Assembly: GCA_016708955.1 (NCBI GenBank)
Contig: JADJES010000003.1
Coordinates: forward strand, 293,786-357,785
Reading direction: 5' to 3'
Length of the DNA stretch: 64,000 nt
DNA from: Nitrosomonas sp.
GTDB taxonomy: Bacteria; Pseudomonadota; Gammaproteobacteria; Burkholderiales; Nitrosomonadaceae
The first letter of the stretch is position 1; every line of letters begins with the position of its first letter. The translations under genes and the position numbers were made by a program. Under the pieces are notes generated by a model, which searched no databases, was not told the DNA's origin, and worked only from the letters and a program-made list of their open reading frames with translations. This document shows positions 9,376 through 18,678 of the stretch, in pieces.

Positions 9376-11973
9376 TTAGGGTATCGCAGACAAGTTTGCC
9401 CCTTTAAACCCCTGAGAAACCCGGTAATAGACACGGCGTACCGGTGTGCCATAACGTTCAATGACACGATGTTCAATGGCGCCCGGTTGATCAAGCATCT
9501 GTTTAACGTCCTTGCCCATACGGGTTTTTTCTAAATGACGGCGTTTCATGCCAACTTGGATGATGGGCCGGTCGGTGGGTGCTTGAGAAGGAAACCAGAA
9601 TTCATACATGGCACCGCTATCCCCAAACATGTTGCGTGAGCGGATATCTAGCGGTGCGCTGCCATGGGTGTAAAAATATAGCGCGCTGGCAACAGACCAT
9701 TTGCTCATACCGACAATAATGGGTTCTTTACCGGTTTGATTTTTGACTTCTTCGGCTATTTGCGTAATTTCAGCAGCCGTTTCTCGCCAGAAATAATGCT
9801 CTGTGAATAGGTGGTAAGGAATGCCTGGAATTCCCAGTACTACGTAGTGCAGTACAAACGCATAAGCGAAGATGCATGTAATAATGGTTACTCGCCAAGT
9901 TGTCTGGATGCGTTTGGCTAATGCGCTCAGCTGGTCAGTCTGACCAATCATCCAAGCGATAGTTGGTAATATTGCAAACCAGATTGGGCCAGTCCAGTGA
10001 AAGCGCGGCGCGTCAAAAGTACTGAGTACGAAACAAATGAATAATGGGACACCGGCGAAAACTTGTACGAATAATTGACGCCTGCGCTCAAGTTGATGCG
10101 CCTCAGGTTTTTTGATTGTAAATAAGGCCAATGCAGCTGCAAGAAAGCCGACTGGGGTTAGCAGGATGATAATGTGGGCAATCAAATAATGTACTGAAAA
10201 TTTATAGCTGTCCGCCAACACGCGATTCGACTGAAAAGCGAATGATGCCCAATTATTTTCGTAGTTCCAAATGATGGCCGGAGAGAAGAGTAACAATGCC
10301 AATAACGCGGCTAGATATGGATGAGGACGTTTCATCCAGCGGCGTGCTGTGGGATCTATCATGACAAATACCAATGCCGCAATACCCAATAACCCCAGTG
10401 TGTATTTGGATAGTAATCCCAGACCGAAAGCGATCCCCATACCTAACCATGCCGTGCGTTGGCCAGCTAATAATGCACGTTCCATGTAATACAGTGTGGC
10501 GGCCCAAGTTGCGACTAATGGGGCATCGGGTGTCATCAGTAGGCCGGAAGCAAATCCCATTGGCAATATAGACAATAACAATACTGTGCGCATTGCGGTG
10601 GATTTGTTGTATAGGTTTTGCGCCAGGGCGTATAGATAGCCCATAGTCACAAAGCCGCAAAGGAGGGCGCCAATGCGCACGCCAAATTCATTGTGTCCCA
10701 GCAATGCTGTGCCGAACCAGATTAACCAAGCCACCATGGGAGGATGATCATAAAAGCTCAGATCCATGTGTTGCGCATACTGCCAGTAATACGCTTCATC
10801 CGGGATAAGTTGTGCCAGACCAAAATAAACTAAACGCAGTAATATGATAAATATGACGATACCAATCGCTGCTGTGCGCCAGCGTATTTCAAGAGATGGC
10901 GGGTTTTCTTTATTGGGAAATACATAAAAAGCGGAACCTAAGTAGTTCACGGTCGCAGTAGCAATGATGGCTGGAAAAATTGCCAGCAGGGGCGGTACGT
11001 GCCAGATATAAACGAGTAAGGCCAATACACCTCCGCGCAGTAATAACGCGAATGCGCCAACAGTCAGGAAACGGCCAAATTGATGCCATTGCAGATAGCC
11101 TGTGTGGTGTTCACGGAATGCCCATTTTGAATTAAGGGTATAGTTAACAGTTGCAGCGACAAAGAAACTAACGAAGTGAGCCAGAGCAAGTCCGTCGCCA
11201 CGGCTGATCATCCACTGAAAAATGATCGCATCAATTAAAACGCCCAATAAACCCACTGCAGCAAAGCGGCCAGCCGTATTGAGTGTGGCCGTACCACCGG
11301 CTAATGTAATCAGGCGTTGTATATAAGCTTGCTGGTGCGAAAAAGACAATTTGGAGGTGCCATGCGTTCGATCATGAAAACAAATGGGTACTTCGGTGAC
11401 GCGAAGCTTTCCCTGATTGGCCATGAGTAGCTCGAGCAGAATTTTGTAGCCATGTGCATTATTTGAAATACTTCCAGTCAGTTCGCGACGGAATGCAAAG
11501 AAACCGGACGTGGCGTCATTTACATCACAAATCGGGCGCGCTATCCAGCCACCAACACGTGACAGCAATTGCCGGTACAGTGGCCAATTCTCAGTACTGC
11601 CCCCTGCAATATAGCGGCTGCCAATGGATACGTCACGAGTGTTGTTCAGTATGGGCGTGACGATAGCCGGTAAGCTTTCGGGCGGATGACTTAGATCTGC
11701 ATCCATGACCACAATGACATCGCTTCGGGCTTTGGCTGCTCCTGCCAGTATCGCTGCAGTCAGATCCGGTTTCTCCTGCCGTTCAATGAGATGAACGTTT
11801 GATCGGCTTTCCCAGGCGCGCACCTTGTCAGGAGTGCCATCAGTGGATCCATCATCAACAAAAATGACTTCAAAACTACCCGGTTTAAGATCCAGTGCAA
11901 ATAAGCGGGTTAAGAGTAAATCAATATTCTCGGATTCATTCAATGTGGGCACTATGATGGAAAATTGAGTCAT
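9376..11973 (-). CDS. Three-domain membrane glycosyltransferase (GT2 + GtrA + PMT/ArnT-like)
   Basis: Residues 1-230 form a polyprenyl-phosphate sugar transferase of the dolichyl-phosphate-mannose-synthase type (FVDDGSTDGTPDK, VVMDADLSHPPES). Residues about 240-355 form a GtrA four-helix domain (GVLIDAIIFQWM, FFVAATVNYTLNSKWAF). Residues 370-865 form a GT39/ArnT-like membrane transferase with DEAYYWQYAQHMDLSFYDHP. Together they would load a sugar on a lipid carrier, flip it and transfer it on the outer face. The acceptor (lipid A, polymer or protein) is unknown. It is a single-gene leftward unit after mltG. Confidence 0.88.
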   Translation of the reverse strand: MTQFSIIVPTLNESENIDLLLTRLFALDLKPGSFEVIFVDDGSTDGTPDKVRAWESRSNVHLIERQEKPDLTAAILAGAAKARSDVIVVMDADLSHPPESLPAIVTPILNNTRDVSIGSRYIAGGSTENWPLYRQLLSRVGGWIARPICDVNDATSGFFAFRRELTGSISNNAHGYKILLELLMANQGKLRVTEVPICFHDRTHGTSKLSFSHQQAYIQRLITLAGGTATLNTAGRFAAVGLLGVLIDAIIFQWMISRGDGLALAHFVSFFVAATVNYTLNSKWAFREHHTGYLQWHQFGRFLTVGAFALLLRGGVLALLVYIWHVPPLLAIFPAIIATATVNYLGSAFYVFPNKENPPSLEIRWRTAAIGIVIFIILLRLVYFGLAQLIPDEAYYWQYAQHMDLSFYDHPPMVAWLIWFGTALLGHNEFGVRIGALLCGFVTMGYLYALAQNLYNKSTAMRTVLLLSILPMGFASGLLMTPDAPLVATWAATLYYMERALLAGQRTAWLGMGIAFGLGLLSKYTLGLLGIAALVFVMIDPTARRWMKRPHPYLAALLALLLFSPAIIWNYENNWASFAFQSNRVLADSYKFSVHYLIAHIIILLTPVGFLAAALALFTIKKPEAHQLERRRQLFVQVFAGVPLFICFVLSTFDAPRFHWTGPIWFAILPTIAWMIGQTDQLSALAKRIQTTWRVTIITCIFAYAFVLHYVVLGIPGIPYHLFTEHYFWRETAAEITQIAEEVKNQTGKEPIIVGMSKWSVASALYFYTHGSAPLDIRSRNMFGDSGAMYEFWFPSQAPTDRPIIQVGMKRRHLEKTRMGKDVKQMLDQPGAIEHRVIERYGTPVRRVYYRVSQGFKGANLSAIP

Positions 11974-12020
11974 GTAGCTCCACGGATTAAGGTTGACACG
12001 TGATTATTGGCGGCATAATT

Positions 12021-13025
12021 TTATTTTTGTAGTTTTTGGTATTTATTGACCGCTTTATTATGGTCTGTCAGATTGCTGGAAAATTGAGATTCTCCGTTAC
12101 CTTTTGCGACAAAATAGAGCGCATCGGTTTCAGCCGGATTAAGCGCTGCACGGATGGAAGCGAGACCGGGTAAGGCAATGGGAGTGGGCGGCAAGCCTGC
12201 GCGCGTATAGGTATTGTATTCCTGATCGGTAAGCAAGTCTTTTTTGCGCAGATTCCCATCGAATTGCTCACCCAGACCATAGATAATGGTTGGGTCTGTT
12301 TGCAATCGCATGCCTTTACGCAACCGATTGATGAAAACACCGGCTATCGTGGTGCGATCACTTTCCAATCCGGTTTCTTTCTCTATTAAGGAGGCAAGAA
12401 TGAGTGCTTCATAAGGTGTGGCTAATGGTAAAGATTCAGCGCGTGATGACCAGCTGGATTGTAAATGATTCTGCATGGTCTGATAGGCGCGTTGCAGAAT
12501 TTCTATATCGCTGCTATTTTTAATAAAATAGTAAGTATCCGGGAAAAATAATCCTTCTGCAGCCGCTTCTGTTGCGCCGATTAACTGTAGTATTTCCTGG
12601 TCACTCAAGCCGACTGTATGGCTCTGTATGGCAGGGTGTTCGTTTAGTACCTTCCGTAATTGCGCAAAAGTTGAACCTTCAAGAAATCTTATTTCATTCT
12701 GTTTTGCATCACCCTTTGTCAGATAATCTAATAGCGCTATTTGAGAGATATTCTCGGTGAGTCGATAGTCGCCGGCTTTGATTGCTGATTCCTGATTCAG
12801 ATAACGTGCTAATAGTATCAATGGCCATTTGCTTGGGAAAACACCCGCATCGGCTAGTTGTTGCGAAACTTGTTTTAGATTACTGCCAGGACGGATAGAG
12901 AACTCATAGGGGGTAGCAGGAAGCGAAATACTTGAATGGACATGAAGATAAAGCCATCCAATTAACAGAATGGCGATAGAAACGATCGAAATTAGAAGGC
13001 GTTTTAGCGTAGGCATGCGCCACAA
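12021..13025 (-). CDS. mltG: Endolytic murein transglycosylase MltG
   Basis: MltG cleaves nascent peptidoglycan strands and so limits glycan length. An N-terminal membrane anchor (residues about 8-27) is followed by a LysM-like region and the YceG domain. The catalytic glutamate lies in ASLIEKETGLESDR, followed by VFINRLRKGMRLQTDPT and AGLPPTPIALPGLASIRAAL. Length 334 is typical. It follows fabF closely at the downstream end of the fatty-acid cluster, the usual place in proteobacteria. Confidence 0.93.
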   Translation of the reverse strand: MWRMPTLKRLLISIVSIAILLIGWLYLHVHSSISLPATPYEFSIRPGSNLKQVSQQLADAGVFPSKWPLILLARYLNQESAIKAGDYRLTENISQIALLDYLTKGDAKQNEIRFLEGSTFAQLRKVLNEHPAIQSHTVGLSDQEILQLIGATEAAAEGLFFPDTYYFIKNSSDIEILQRAYQTMQNHLQSSWSSRAESLPLATPYEALILASLIEKETGLESDRTTIAGVFINRLRKGMRLQTDPTIIYGLGEQFDGNLRKKDLLTDQEYNTYTRAGLPPTPIALPGLASIRAALNPAETDALYFVAKGNGESQFSSNLTDHNKAVNKYQKLQK

Positions 13026-13039
13026 AAAGGTAAAGTTTT

Positions 13040-14281
13040 TTATACGCTACGGAAAACAAGCGTTCCGTTAGTTCCCCCAAACCCGAAGGAGTTCGATAGC
13101 GCAACTTTGATGTCCATAGCTCTTGCTGTATTAGGGATATAATCCAGATCACATTGCGGATCTTGATTGACAAGGTTGATTGTGGGGGGGGCAATCTGAT
13201 GATGTATTGCCAATACGGAGAAGATTGCTTCTATACCACCGGCAGCACCGAGTAAATGTCCTGTCATCGATTTGGTCGAATTGACGGCAAGTTTGCTTGC
13301 GTAGTCACCGAAACAACGTTTAACTGCAATTGTTTCAGCGATATCACCCAATGGGGTGGATGTGCCATGTGCATTAATGTAATCGACTTCTGTGGTATTA
13401 ATGCCTGCATTTTTAAGGGCATTAGACATGCAGCGTGCTGCGCCTTCACCATCATCGCTTGGCGCTGTCATATGGTATGCGTCTGCGCTCATGCCAAAGC
13501 CAGCTAATTCCGCATAAATTTTTGCTCCCCGGCGTTTGGCGTGTTCTAATTCTTCCAGTACTAAAACTCCGGCACCTTCACCCAGCACAAAACCATCACG
13601 ATCGATATCCCAGGGCCGGCTCGCAGATTCCGGATCAGCATTATGTGCTGATAAGGCTCTTGCGGCAGCAAATCCGCCGATGGCAAGCGGTGTTACACAT
13701 GATTCGGCACCGCCGCACACCATGACATCGGCATCGCCATATTCAATCATGCGGGCCGAACTGCCAATACTGTGTGTGGCTGTGGTACAAGCGGTCACAA
13801 TCGCTATGTTGGGGCCTTTATAACCGAACATGATGGATAAGTTACCTGCGATCATGTTGATGATTGTGCTAGGAATAAAGAAAGGCGATATTTTACGAGG
13901 CCCGCCTGCATGGTAAGCAGTATCTGTACTCTCAATCATAGGTAGGCCACCTATGCCTGAGCCGATATTTACGCCGATCCGTTCCGGGTCAAGTTGTCTA
14001 ACTTCATCTATGCCGGCATCTTTAACAGCTTGAATTGCTGCTGCCATACCATAATGGATAAAGGTATCCATGCGGCGTGCTTCTTTAGCAGACAAATATT
14101 GCTGAATATCAAAATCTTTAACTTCACCAGCAATTTGTGAAGTGAAATTGGATGCATCAAAACGGGTTATCCGAGTGATACCGGATTTTCCTGAGATGAT
14201 GCTCTCCCATGCGCTTGATATTGTGCTTCCAACAGGCGACACAATACCTAACCCGGTAACTACTACCTTACGTTTGGACAA
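13040..14281 (-). CDS. fabF: 3-oxoacyl-ACP synthase II
   Basis: FabF condenses malonyl-ACP with acyl-ACP in chain elongation. The active-site cysteine is in AIVTACTTATHSIG, and the two histidines lie in YINAHGTSTPLGD and STKSMTGHLLGAAG. The C-terminus NSFGFGGTNGTLVF is the usual glycine-rich end. Length 413 is normal. It lies 37 bases downstream of acpP in the same leftward cluster. Confidence 0.96.
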   Translation of the reverse strand: MSKRKVVVTGLGIVSPVGSTISSAWESIISGKSGITRITRFDASNFTSQIAGEVKDFDIQQYLSAKEARRMDTFIHYGMAAAIQAVKDAGIDEVRQLDPERIGVNIGSGIGGLPMIESTDTAYHAGGPRKISPFFIPSTIINMIAGNLSIMFGYKGPNIAIVTACTTATHSIGSSARMIEYGDADVMVCGGAESCVTPLAIGGFAAARALSAHNADPESASRPWDIDRDGFVLGEGAGVLVLEELEHAKRRGAKIYAELAGFGMSADAYHMTAPSDDGEGAARCMSNALKNAGINTTEVDYINAHGTSTPLGDIAETIAVKRCFGDYASKLAVNSTKSMTGHLLGAAGGIEAIFSVLAIHHQIAPPTINLVNQDPQCDLDYIPNTARAMDIKVALSNSFGFGGTNGTLVFRSV

Positions 14282-14318
14282 AATAACTCCGCTTACATGT
14301 ACTTAAAAAAACAAAATA

Positions 14319-14555
14319 CTACTTAGTATTAGCAGTAACGTAGTCAATCGCTTCCTGGACGGTATTTATTTTCTCAGCTTGTTCATCTGGAATCTCGCAT
14401 TCGAATTCTTCCTCTAGTGCCATTACCAATTCGACCGTGTCGAGTGAGTCTGCTCCCAGATCATTAACAAAAGATGATTCATTCTTCACTTCTGCTTCAT
14501 TCACGCCAAGTTGTTCAGCTACAATCTTTCTAATACGCTGTTCAATATTTTCCAT
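14319..14555 (-). CDS. acpP: Acyl carrier protein
   Basis: A 78-residue acidic protein with the phosphopantetheine attachment serine in GADSLDTVELVMALEEEF (DSL motif). It carries acyl chains between the fab enzymes. A good ribosome site (AAGGAAAT) precedes the ATG. It sits between fabG and fabF, as in most proteobacteria. Confidence 0.97.
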   Translation of the reverse strand: MENIEQRIRKIVAEQLGVNEAEVKNESSFVNDLGADSLDTVELVMALEEEFECEIPDEQAEKINTVQEAIDYVTANTK

Positions 14556-14673
14556 CTAGGTATTTCCTTCTCGGGTAAGATAAACATTCTCATTCTAGCA
14601 AATTTTCAATGCTAGCAAAACTGAAACATATCACTGCTAATTGCGCAGTTCTGATTATTCAATGACTCGTGTA

Positions 14674-15417
14674 TTAGTCCATATACATTCCGCCGTTGAC
14701 ATGGAGTGTAGTGCCTGTGATATAACCTGCTGCGGACGAGGCTAAAAATGCCACTGCTGAAGCGACTTCTTCAGGGCGTCCTAATCTTCCCAAAGGAACA
14801 TGCTGAATTAAGTTTTGTTGAAATTCATCGGCCAGTGAACGCGTCATGTCCGTGTCAATAAAACCAGGAGCAACACAGTTTACAGTAATATGTCGACTGC
14901 CGACTTCCCGCGCCAATGATTTACTAAAACCAAATATGCCTGCTTTTGCAGCAGCATAGTTTGTTTGTCCCATATTTCCCATTGCACCGACAACAGAGGA
15001 AATATTAATGATGCGGCCGTAACGGGCTTTCATCATGGCACGGAGGACTGCGCGACTTAGCCGGAACACTGATTTTAAATCAGTTTCAATGATTTCATCC
15101 CATTCTTCATCTTTCATGCGCACTAATAGGTTATCGCGCGTGACCCCGGCATTATTGATCAAAATTTCCACTTCACCAAATTTTTCGCGAATGATTTGAA
15201 TCGTATTGTTAATTTGCTCGGTATCATTCACATTCAAAGTGATACCTATGCCTTTGATACCGGCTTTCTCCAAATATTGATTAATGGTGTTTGTGCCACT
15301 TTCAGTGGTCGCTGTACCAATCACTACTGCACCCAACTGACCTAGCTTAAGTGCGATGGCTTGTCCAATTCCTCGGCTGGCGCCTGTTACTAAAGTTATT
15401 TTATTTTCCAAAATCAC
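14674..15417 (-). CDS. fabG: 3-oxoacyl-ACP reductase
   Basis: This short-chain dehydrogenase carries out the NADPH-dependent first reduction of fatty-acid elongation. Visible motifs are the Rossmann loop TGASRGIGQAIAL (residues 12-24), NNAG near residue 89, the catalytic serine in INISSVVG and the YxxxK pair in TNYAAAKAG. Length 247 is typical. It is encoded between fabD and acpP in the same direction. Confidence 0.96.
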   Translation of the reverse strand: MILENKITLVTGASRGIGQAIALKLGQLGAVVIGTATTESGTNTINQYLEKAGIKGIGITLNVNDTEQINNTIQIIREKFGEVEILINNAGVTRDNLLVRMKDEEWDEIIETDLKSVFRLSRAVLRAMMKARYGRIINISSVVGAMGNMGQTNYAAAKAGIFGFSKSLAREVGSRHITVNCVAPGFIDTDMTRSLADEFQQNLIQHVPLGRLGRPEEVASAVAFLASSAAGYITGTTLHVNGGMYMD

Positions 15418-15465
15418 ATCTCCATGAATAGTGACATGACTGTTCGGAGCAAATGTCCATTGTCG

Positions 15466-16410
15466 TTATATTATCCTTAAATTATTAACAGCTTGCTTGA
15501 TCGCTTCACTGTTTGCCAGTGATAACTGCTGTAAATTCTGATCGATGCGTTTGTTTAGTCCGGCCAATACCTTTCCCGGCCCACATTCGACGACATGGGT
15601 TATGCCGGCAGCGGCAAAGGCTCGAATAGTATCTACCCAGCGTACAGAACTGATAAGCTGTTGAACCAAAATTTTCTTAATAGCTGTCGTGTCGGGATGT
15701 GTCTTTACATCGGCGTTATGCAGAATTGGGATTTTAGGAGGGTGCAGCATCACGTGTTCCAGTTGCTGCTGCATACGTTCAGCGGCTGGTTTCATCAGTA
15801 AGCAATGCGAAGGAATGCTCATTGGCAACATGATCGCACGTTTTGCTCCCTTTGATTTAGCCATTTCAATTCCTTGCAGGATGGCATTTCTGTGTCCGGC
15901 GATTACTACCTGACCCGGCGAATTGAAGTTGGCCGGCTCAAGAGATTCTCCTTTACCTTGGTTTGTGATTTCATAACAAATTGCTTCAATGAGCTCGTCA
16001 TCTAATCCGAGAATAGCCGCCATGCCACCCACACCCTCCGGTACGGCTTGTTGCATAGCTTGCGCACGGAAGCGCACCAGCGATAACGCATCAGCAAAAC
16101 TCAGCGCTTCGGCTGCGACCAATGCCGTGTATTCGCCCAGACTATGTCCAGCCAGGAACGCCGGTTTGCCGCCTCCTAGGCTTGTCCACGCACGATACAC
16201 AGCTACCCCTGCGGTTAACATAAGCGGTTGTGTGTTGATGGTGAGATTGAGATCGTCCGCTGGTCCGGTGTTGACCATTGACCAAAAATCCTGTTTGAGG
16301 ATATCGGATGCTTCTTGAAAGGTTTCCTGAACGATGGGTAAATCCGCATACCCATTGACCATTCCGACAGATTGTGACCCTTGACCTGGAAATACAAATG
16401 CAAATTTCAT
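15466..16410 (-). CDS. fabD: Malonyl-CoA:ACP transacylase
   Basis: FabD moves malonyl from CoA to ACP. The nucleophile serine lies in LAGHSLGEYTALVAAE around residue 92. The N-terminal oxyanion motif is FVFPGQGSQSVGM, and the later histidine lies in MSIPSHCLLM. Length 314 is normal. The start is three bases after the fabH stop, so the genes are almost certainly co-transcribed. Confidence 0.96.
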   Translation of the reverse strand: MKFAFVFPGQGSQSVGMVNGYADLPIVQETFQEASDILKQDFWSMVNTGPADDLNLTINTQPLMLTAGVAVYRAWTSLGGGKPAFLAGHSLGEYTALVAAEALSFADALSLVRFRAQAMQQAVPEGVGGMAAILGLDDELIEAICYEITNQGKGESLEPANFNSPGQVVIAGHRNAILQGIEMAKSKGAKRAIMLPMSIPSHCLLMKPAAERMQQQLEHVMLHPPKIPILHNADVKTHPDTTAIKKILVQQLISSVRWVDTIRAFAAAGITHVVECGPGKVLAGLNKRIDQNLQQLSLANSEAIKQAVNNLRII

Positions 16411-16413
16411 AAA

Positions 16414-17370
16414 TCACCAGCGCAGTAATACTGCTCCCCATGTAAATCCACCGCCAACACCCTCTAATAGGATCAGTTGATCAGGCTGGATGCGTCCGTC
16501 ACGTACCGCCATGTCGAGTGCAAGCGGTATGGAAGCCGCAGAAGTGTTGCCATGTTTGTCTACAGCTACGACTACTTTATCCATGGGCAATCCCAGTTTT
16601 TTTGCCGTTGATTGAATGATTCGGATATTCGCCTGATGAGGTATCAACCAGTCGATGTCCGTAGTCTGTAAATTATTTTTGGCTATAGCCTCTTGCACCA
16701 CTTCTTCAAGAACTTTGACGGCGAATTTAAAAACGGTATTACCTTCCATGTTGATGTAGGGCGTACCTTGTACTTTTCCACCGCTGATACAACCCGGCGC
16801 TGATAAGATATTGCTATAGCTGCCATTGGCGTGGAGGTGGGTAGATAAAATGCCCGGTTGATCGCTTTGCGAAAGCACTACTGCACCGGCGCCATCGCCA
16901 AATAAAACGCAAGTGCTACGATCGTTCCAGTCAAGTATTTTAGAATAGATTTCGGTACCGACTACTAAAGCATTCCGGCACTTACCTGAACTCACGAACA
17001 TGTCGGCGGTCGCCAGCGCATACACAAAACCGCTACAGACGGCTTGAACATCAAATGCCGGGCAGTTTTCTATACCCAGTTTATTTTGCAGAATACAGGC
17101 AGTGCTTGGAAAGATCATGTCCGGAGTCGTGGTGGCGACAATGATGAGATCAATATCTTTATTGGTTACGCCAGCAGCCTGCATGGCATTCTGACACGCA
17201 TATAACGCCAAATCGCTGGCTACTTGATCTTCGCTGGCAATATGCCGCTGTGTAATGCCTGTGCGCGTTCGTATCCATTCATCATTGGTATCCACCATGC
17301 GTTCCAGATCAAGGTTGGTGAGAATTTTCTCAGGTAAATAACTACCTGTTCCAGTGATTCTTGAGTACAT
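16414..17370 (-). CDS. fabH: FabH moiety with possible internal start
   Basis: If plsX and fabH are translated separately, this ATG at 17,370 begins the classical FabH N-terminus (MYSRITGTGSYLPEKIL), and the product has the normal 318 residues. The sequence before it (AAAGAAATTAAAATTAAAAT) has no strong ribosome site, which weakly favours coupled translation or fusion. All catalytic residues (Cys, His, Asn) are present. Confidence 0.6.
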   Translation of the reverse strand: MYSRITGTGSYLPEKILTNLDLERMVDTNDEWIRTRTGITQRHIASEDQVASDLALYACQNAMQAAGVTNKDIDLIIVATTTPDMIFPSTACILQNKLGIENCPAFDVQAVCSGFVYALATADMFVSSGKCRNALVVGTEIYSKILDWNDRSTCVLFGDGAGAVVLSQSDQPGILSTHLHANGSYSNILSAPGCISGGKVQGTPYINMEGNTVFKFAVKVLEEVVQEAIAKNNLQTTDIDWLIPHQANIRIIQSTAKKLGLPMDKVVVAVDKHGNTSAASIPLALDMAVRDGRIQPDQLILLEGVGGGFTWGAVLLRW

Positions 17371-18420
17371 TATTTTAATTTTAATTTCTTTTGAAGAGGT
17401 CTGAGAATGCCGGGAAAACTCGGCTACCCGTTCACTGATATGCCGCAGCATCCCGCCACGAACTTCTTCAGCGGCGCGTTTTATGGCAAAACCAAACGCA
17501 TATTTATCTGCAGAACCATGACTTTTAATCACAATGCCGCGTAAGCCCAGGAAACTGGCGCCATTGTAGCGGCGATGATCGACGCGGCGTTTAAAGGAAT
17601 TGATAACCGGCATTGCAATGACACCAGCCAGTTTGGTAAGTAAATTGCGCTTGAATTCTTCGCGCAGGTAGGTTGCCAGCATTTGTGCCAGACCTTCTGA
17701 AGTTTTTAAGGTGATATTACCGACAAATCCATCACAAACCACGACATCAGTGGTTCCCTTATAAATGTCTGTGCCTTCAACATTACCATAAAAATTAAGT
17801 CCGCTATTGCGTAGTAGTTCAGCCGCTTGTTTAACTATTTCATTGCCCTTGATTTCTTCTTCACCAATGTTGAGCAAACCAACGCTTGGGTATGCTTTAT
17901 TTTCTACCGAGGATACCAATGAGGCGCCCATGAGTCCGAATTGGAGTAAGTGCTCCGCTGTACAGTCGACGTTGGCACCCAGATCCAATACATAAGTGTG
18001 ACCGGTAATAGTGGGTAATATGACGGCAAGTGCCGGACGGTCAACGCCCGGGATTGTTTTTAATACAAACCGGGAGGTTGCTAGCAATGCGCCCGTATTC
18101 CCAGCACTGATACAAGCTTGTGCTTCACCCGTTTTAACGAGATTAATGGAAACGCGCATTGAAGAGTCTTTCTTGCTTCGCAGGGTGACTGCAGGGGATT
18201 CATCCATGCTGACAACTTCACTCGCTGGATGTAATCGGATTCTCGGGCCAAATTCAGAATTTGCGGCGCGTAACTCTGCCGCAATGGCATCAGGAATGCC
18301 GACTAGAATAATATTGGCTTCAGGATCGCAGCGCAAATATTCAACCGCTGATGGAACTGTTACATGGGGGCCATGATCGCCGCCCATACAGTCTATTGCT
18401 ACAGTAATATCCAATTTCAA
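16414..18420 (-). CDS. PlsX-FabH in one open frame (phosphate acyltransferase + 3-oxoacyl-ACP synthase III)
   Basis: One uninterrupted 668-codon frame encodes two enzymes normally made separately. Residues 1-350 are PlsX, which makes acyl-phosphate for phospholipid synthesis (AIDCMGGDHGPHVTVP; LDLGANVDCTAEHL). Residues 351-668 are FabH, which starts fatty-acid synthesis, with the active cysteine in VQAVCSGFVYALA, the histidine in IPHQANIRI and the asparagine in KHGNTSAAS. The joint is a lysine- and isoleucine-rich run (SSKEIKIKIM) with no stop codon. Either a true fusion, or loss of a plsX stop codon (possibly a base-call error) beside an internal fabH start at 17,370. Confidence 0.85.
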   Translation of the reverse strand: MKLDITVAIDCMGGDHGPHVTVPSAVEYLRCDPEANIILVGIPDAIAAELRAANSEFGPRIRLHPASEVVSMDESPAVTLRSKKDSSMRVSINLVKTGEAQACISAGNTGALLATSRFVLKTIPGVDRPALAVILPTITGHTYVLDLGANVDCTAEHLLQFGLMGASLVSSVENKAYPSVGLLNIGEEEIKGNEIVKQAAELLRNSGLNFYGNVEGTDIYKGTTDVVVCDGFVGNITLKTSEGLAQMLATYLREEFKRNLLTKLAGVIAMPVINSFKRRVDHRRYNGASFLGLRGIVIKSHGSADKYAFGFAIKRAAEEVRGGMLRHISERVAEFSRHSQTSSKEIKIKIMYSRITGTGSYLPEKILTNLDLERMVDTNDEWIRTRTGITQRHIASEDQVASDLALYACQNAMQAAGVTNKDIDLIIVATTTPDMIFPSTACILQNKLGIENCPAFDVQAVCSGFVYALATADMFVSSGKCRNALVVGTEIYSKILDWNDRSTCVLFGDGAGAVVLSQSDQPGILSTHLHANGSYSNILSAPGCISGGKVQGTPYINMEGNTVFKFAVKVLEEVVQEAIAKNNLQTTDIDWLIPHQANIRIIQSTAKKLGLPMDKVVVAVDKHGNTSAASIPLALDMAVRDGRIQPDQLILLEGVGGGFTWGAVLLRW

Positions 18421-18480
18421 TGCTCTTGTGGCTGGGTGAAACTATATATTTAGTGCGGCTTGTAGCAATAGATATTATTT

Positions 18481-18660
18481 TTAATCGTTTTTGGTTTTAA
18501 CAACTTTCTTGCCACGATAGTATCCATTAGGGCTAATATGGTGACGTAAATGAATTTCTCCAGTGCTCGATTCAACAGCTAATGGTGGATTAGTCAGAAA
18601 ATCATGCGAACGGTGCATGCCGCGTTTCGAAGGGGATTTTTTATTTTGTTGGACTGCCAT
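18481..18660 (-). CDS. rpmF: 50S ribosomal protein L32
   Basis: A 59-residue basic protein starting MAVQQNKKSPSKRGMHRSHD and containing HLRHHISPNGYYRGKKVV, the L32 pattern. The length is right for L32 without the zinc cysteines. It lies between yceD and plsX, the conserved yceD-rpmF-plsX order, and was found by reading the minus strand directly because it is short. Confidence 0.96.
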   Translation of the reverse strand: MAVQQNKKSPSKRGMHRSHDFLTNPPLAVESSTGEIHLRHHISPNGYYRGKKVVKTKND

Positions 18661-18678
18661 GTGAATAACTCCTTGAAC

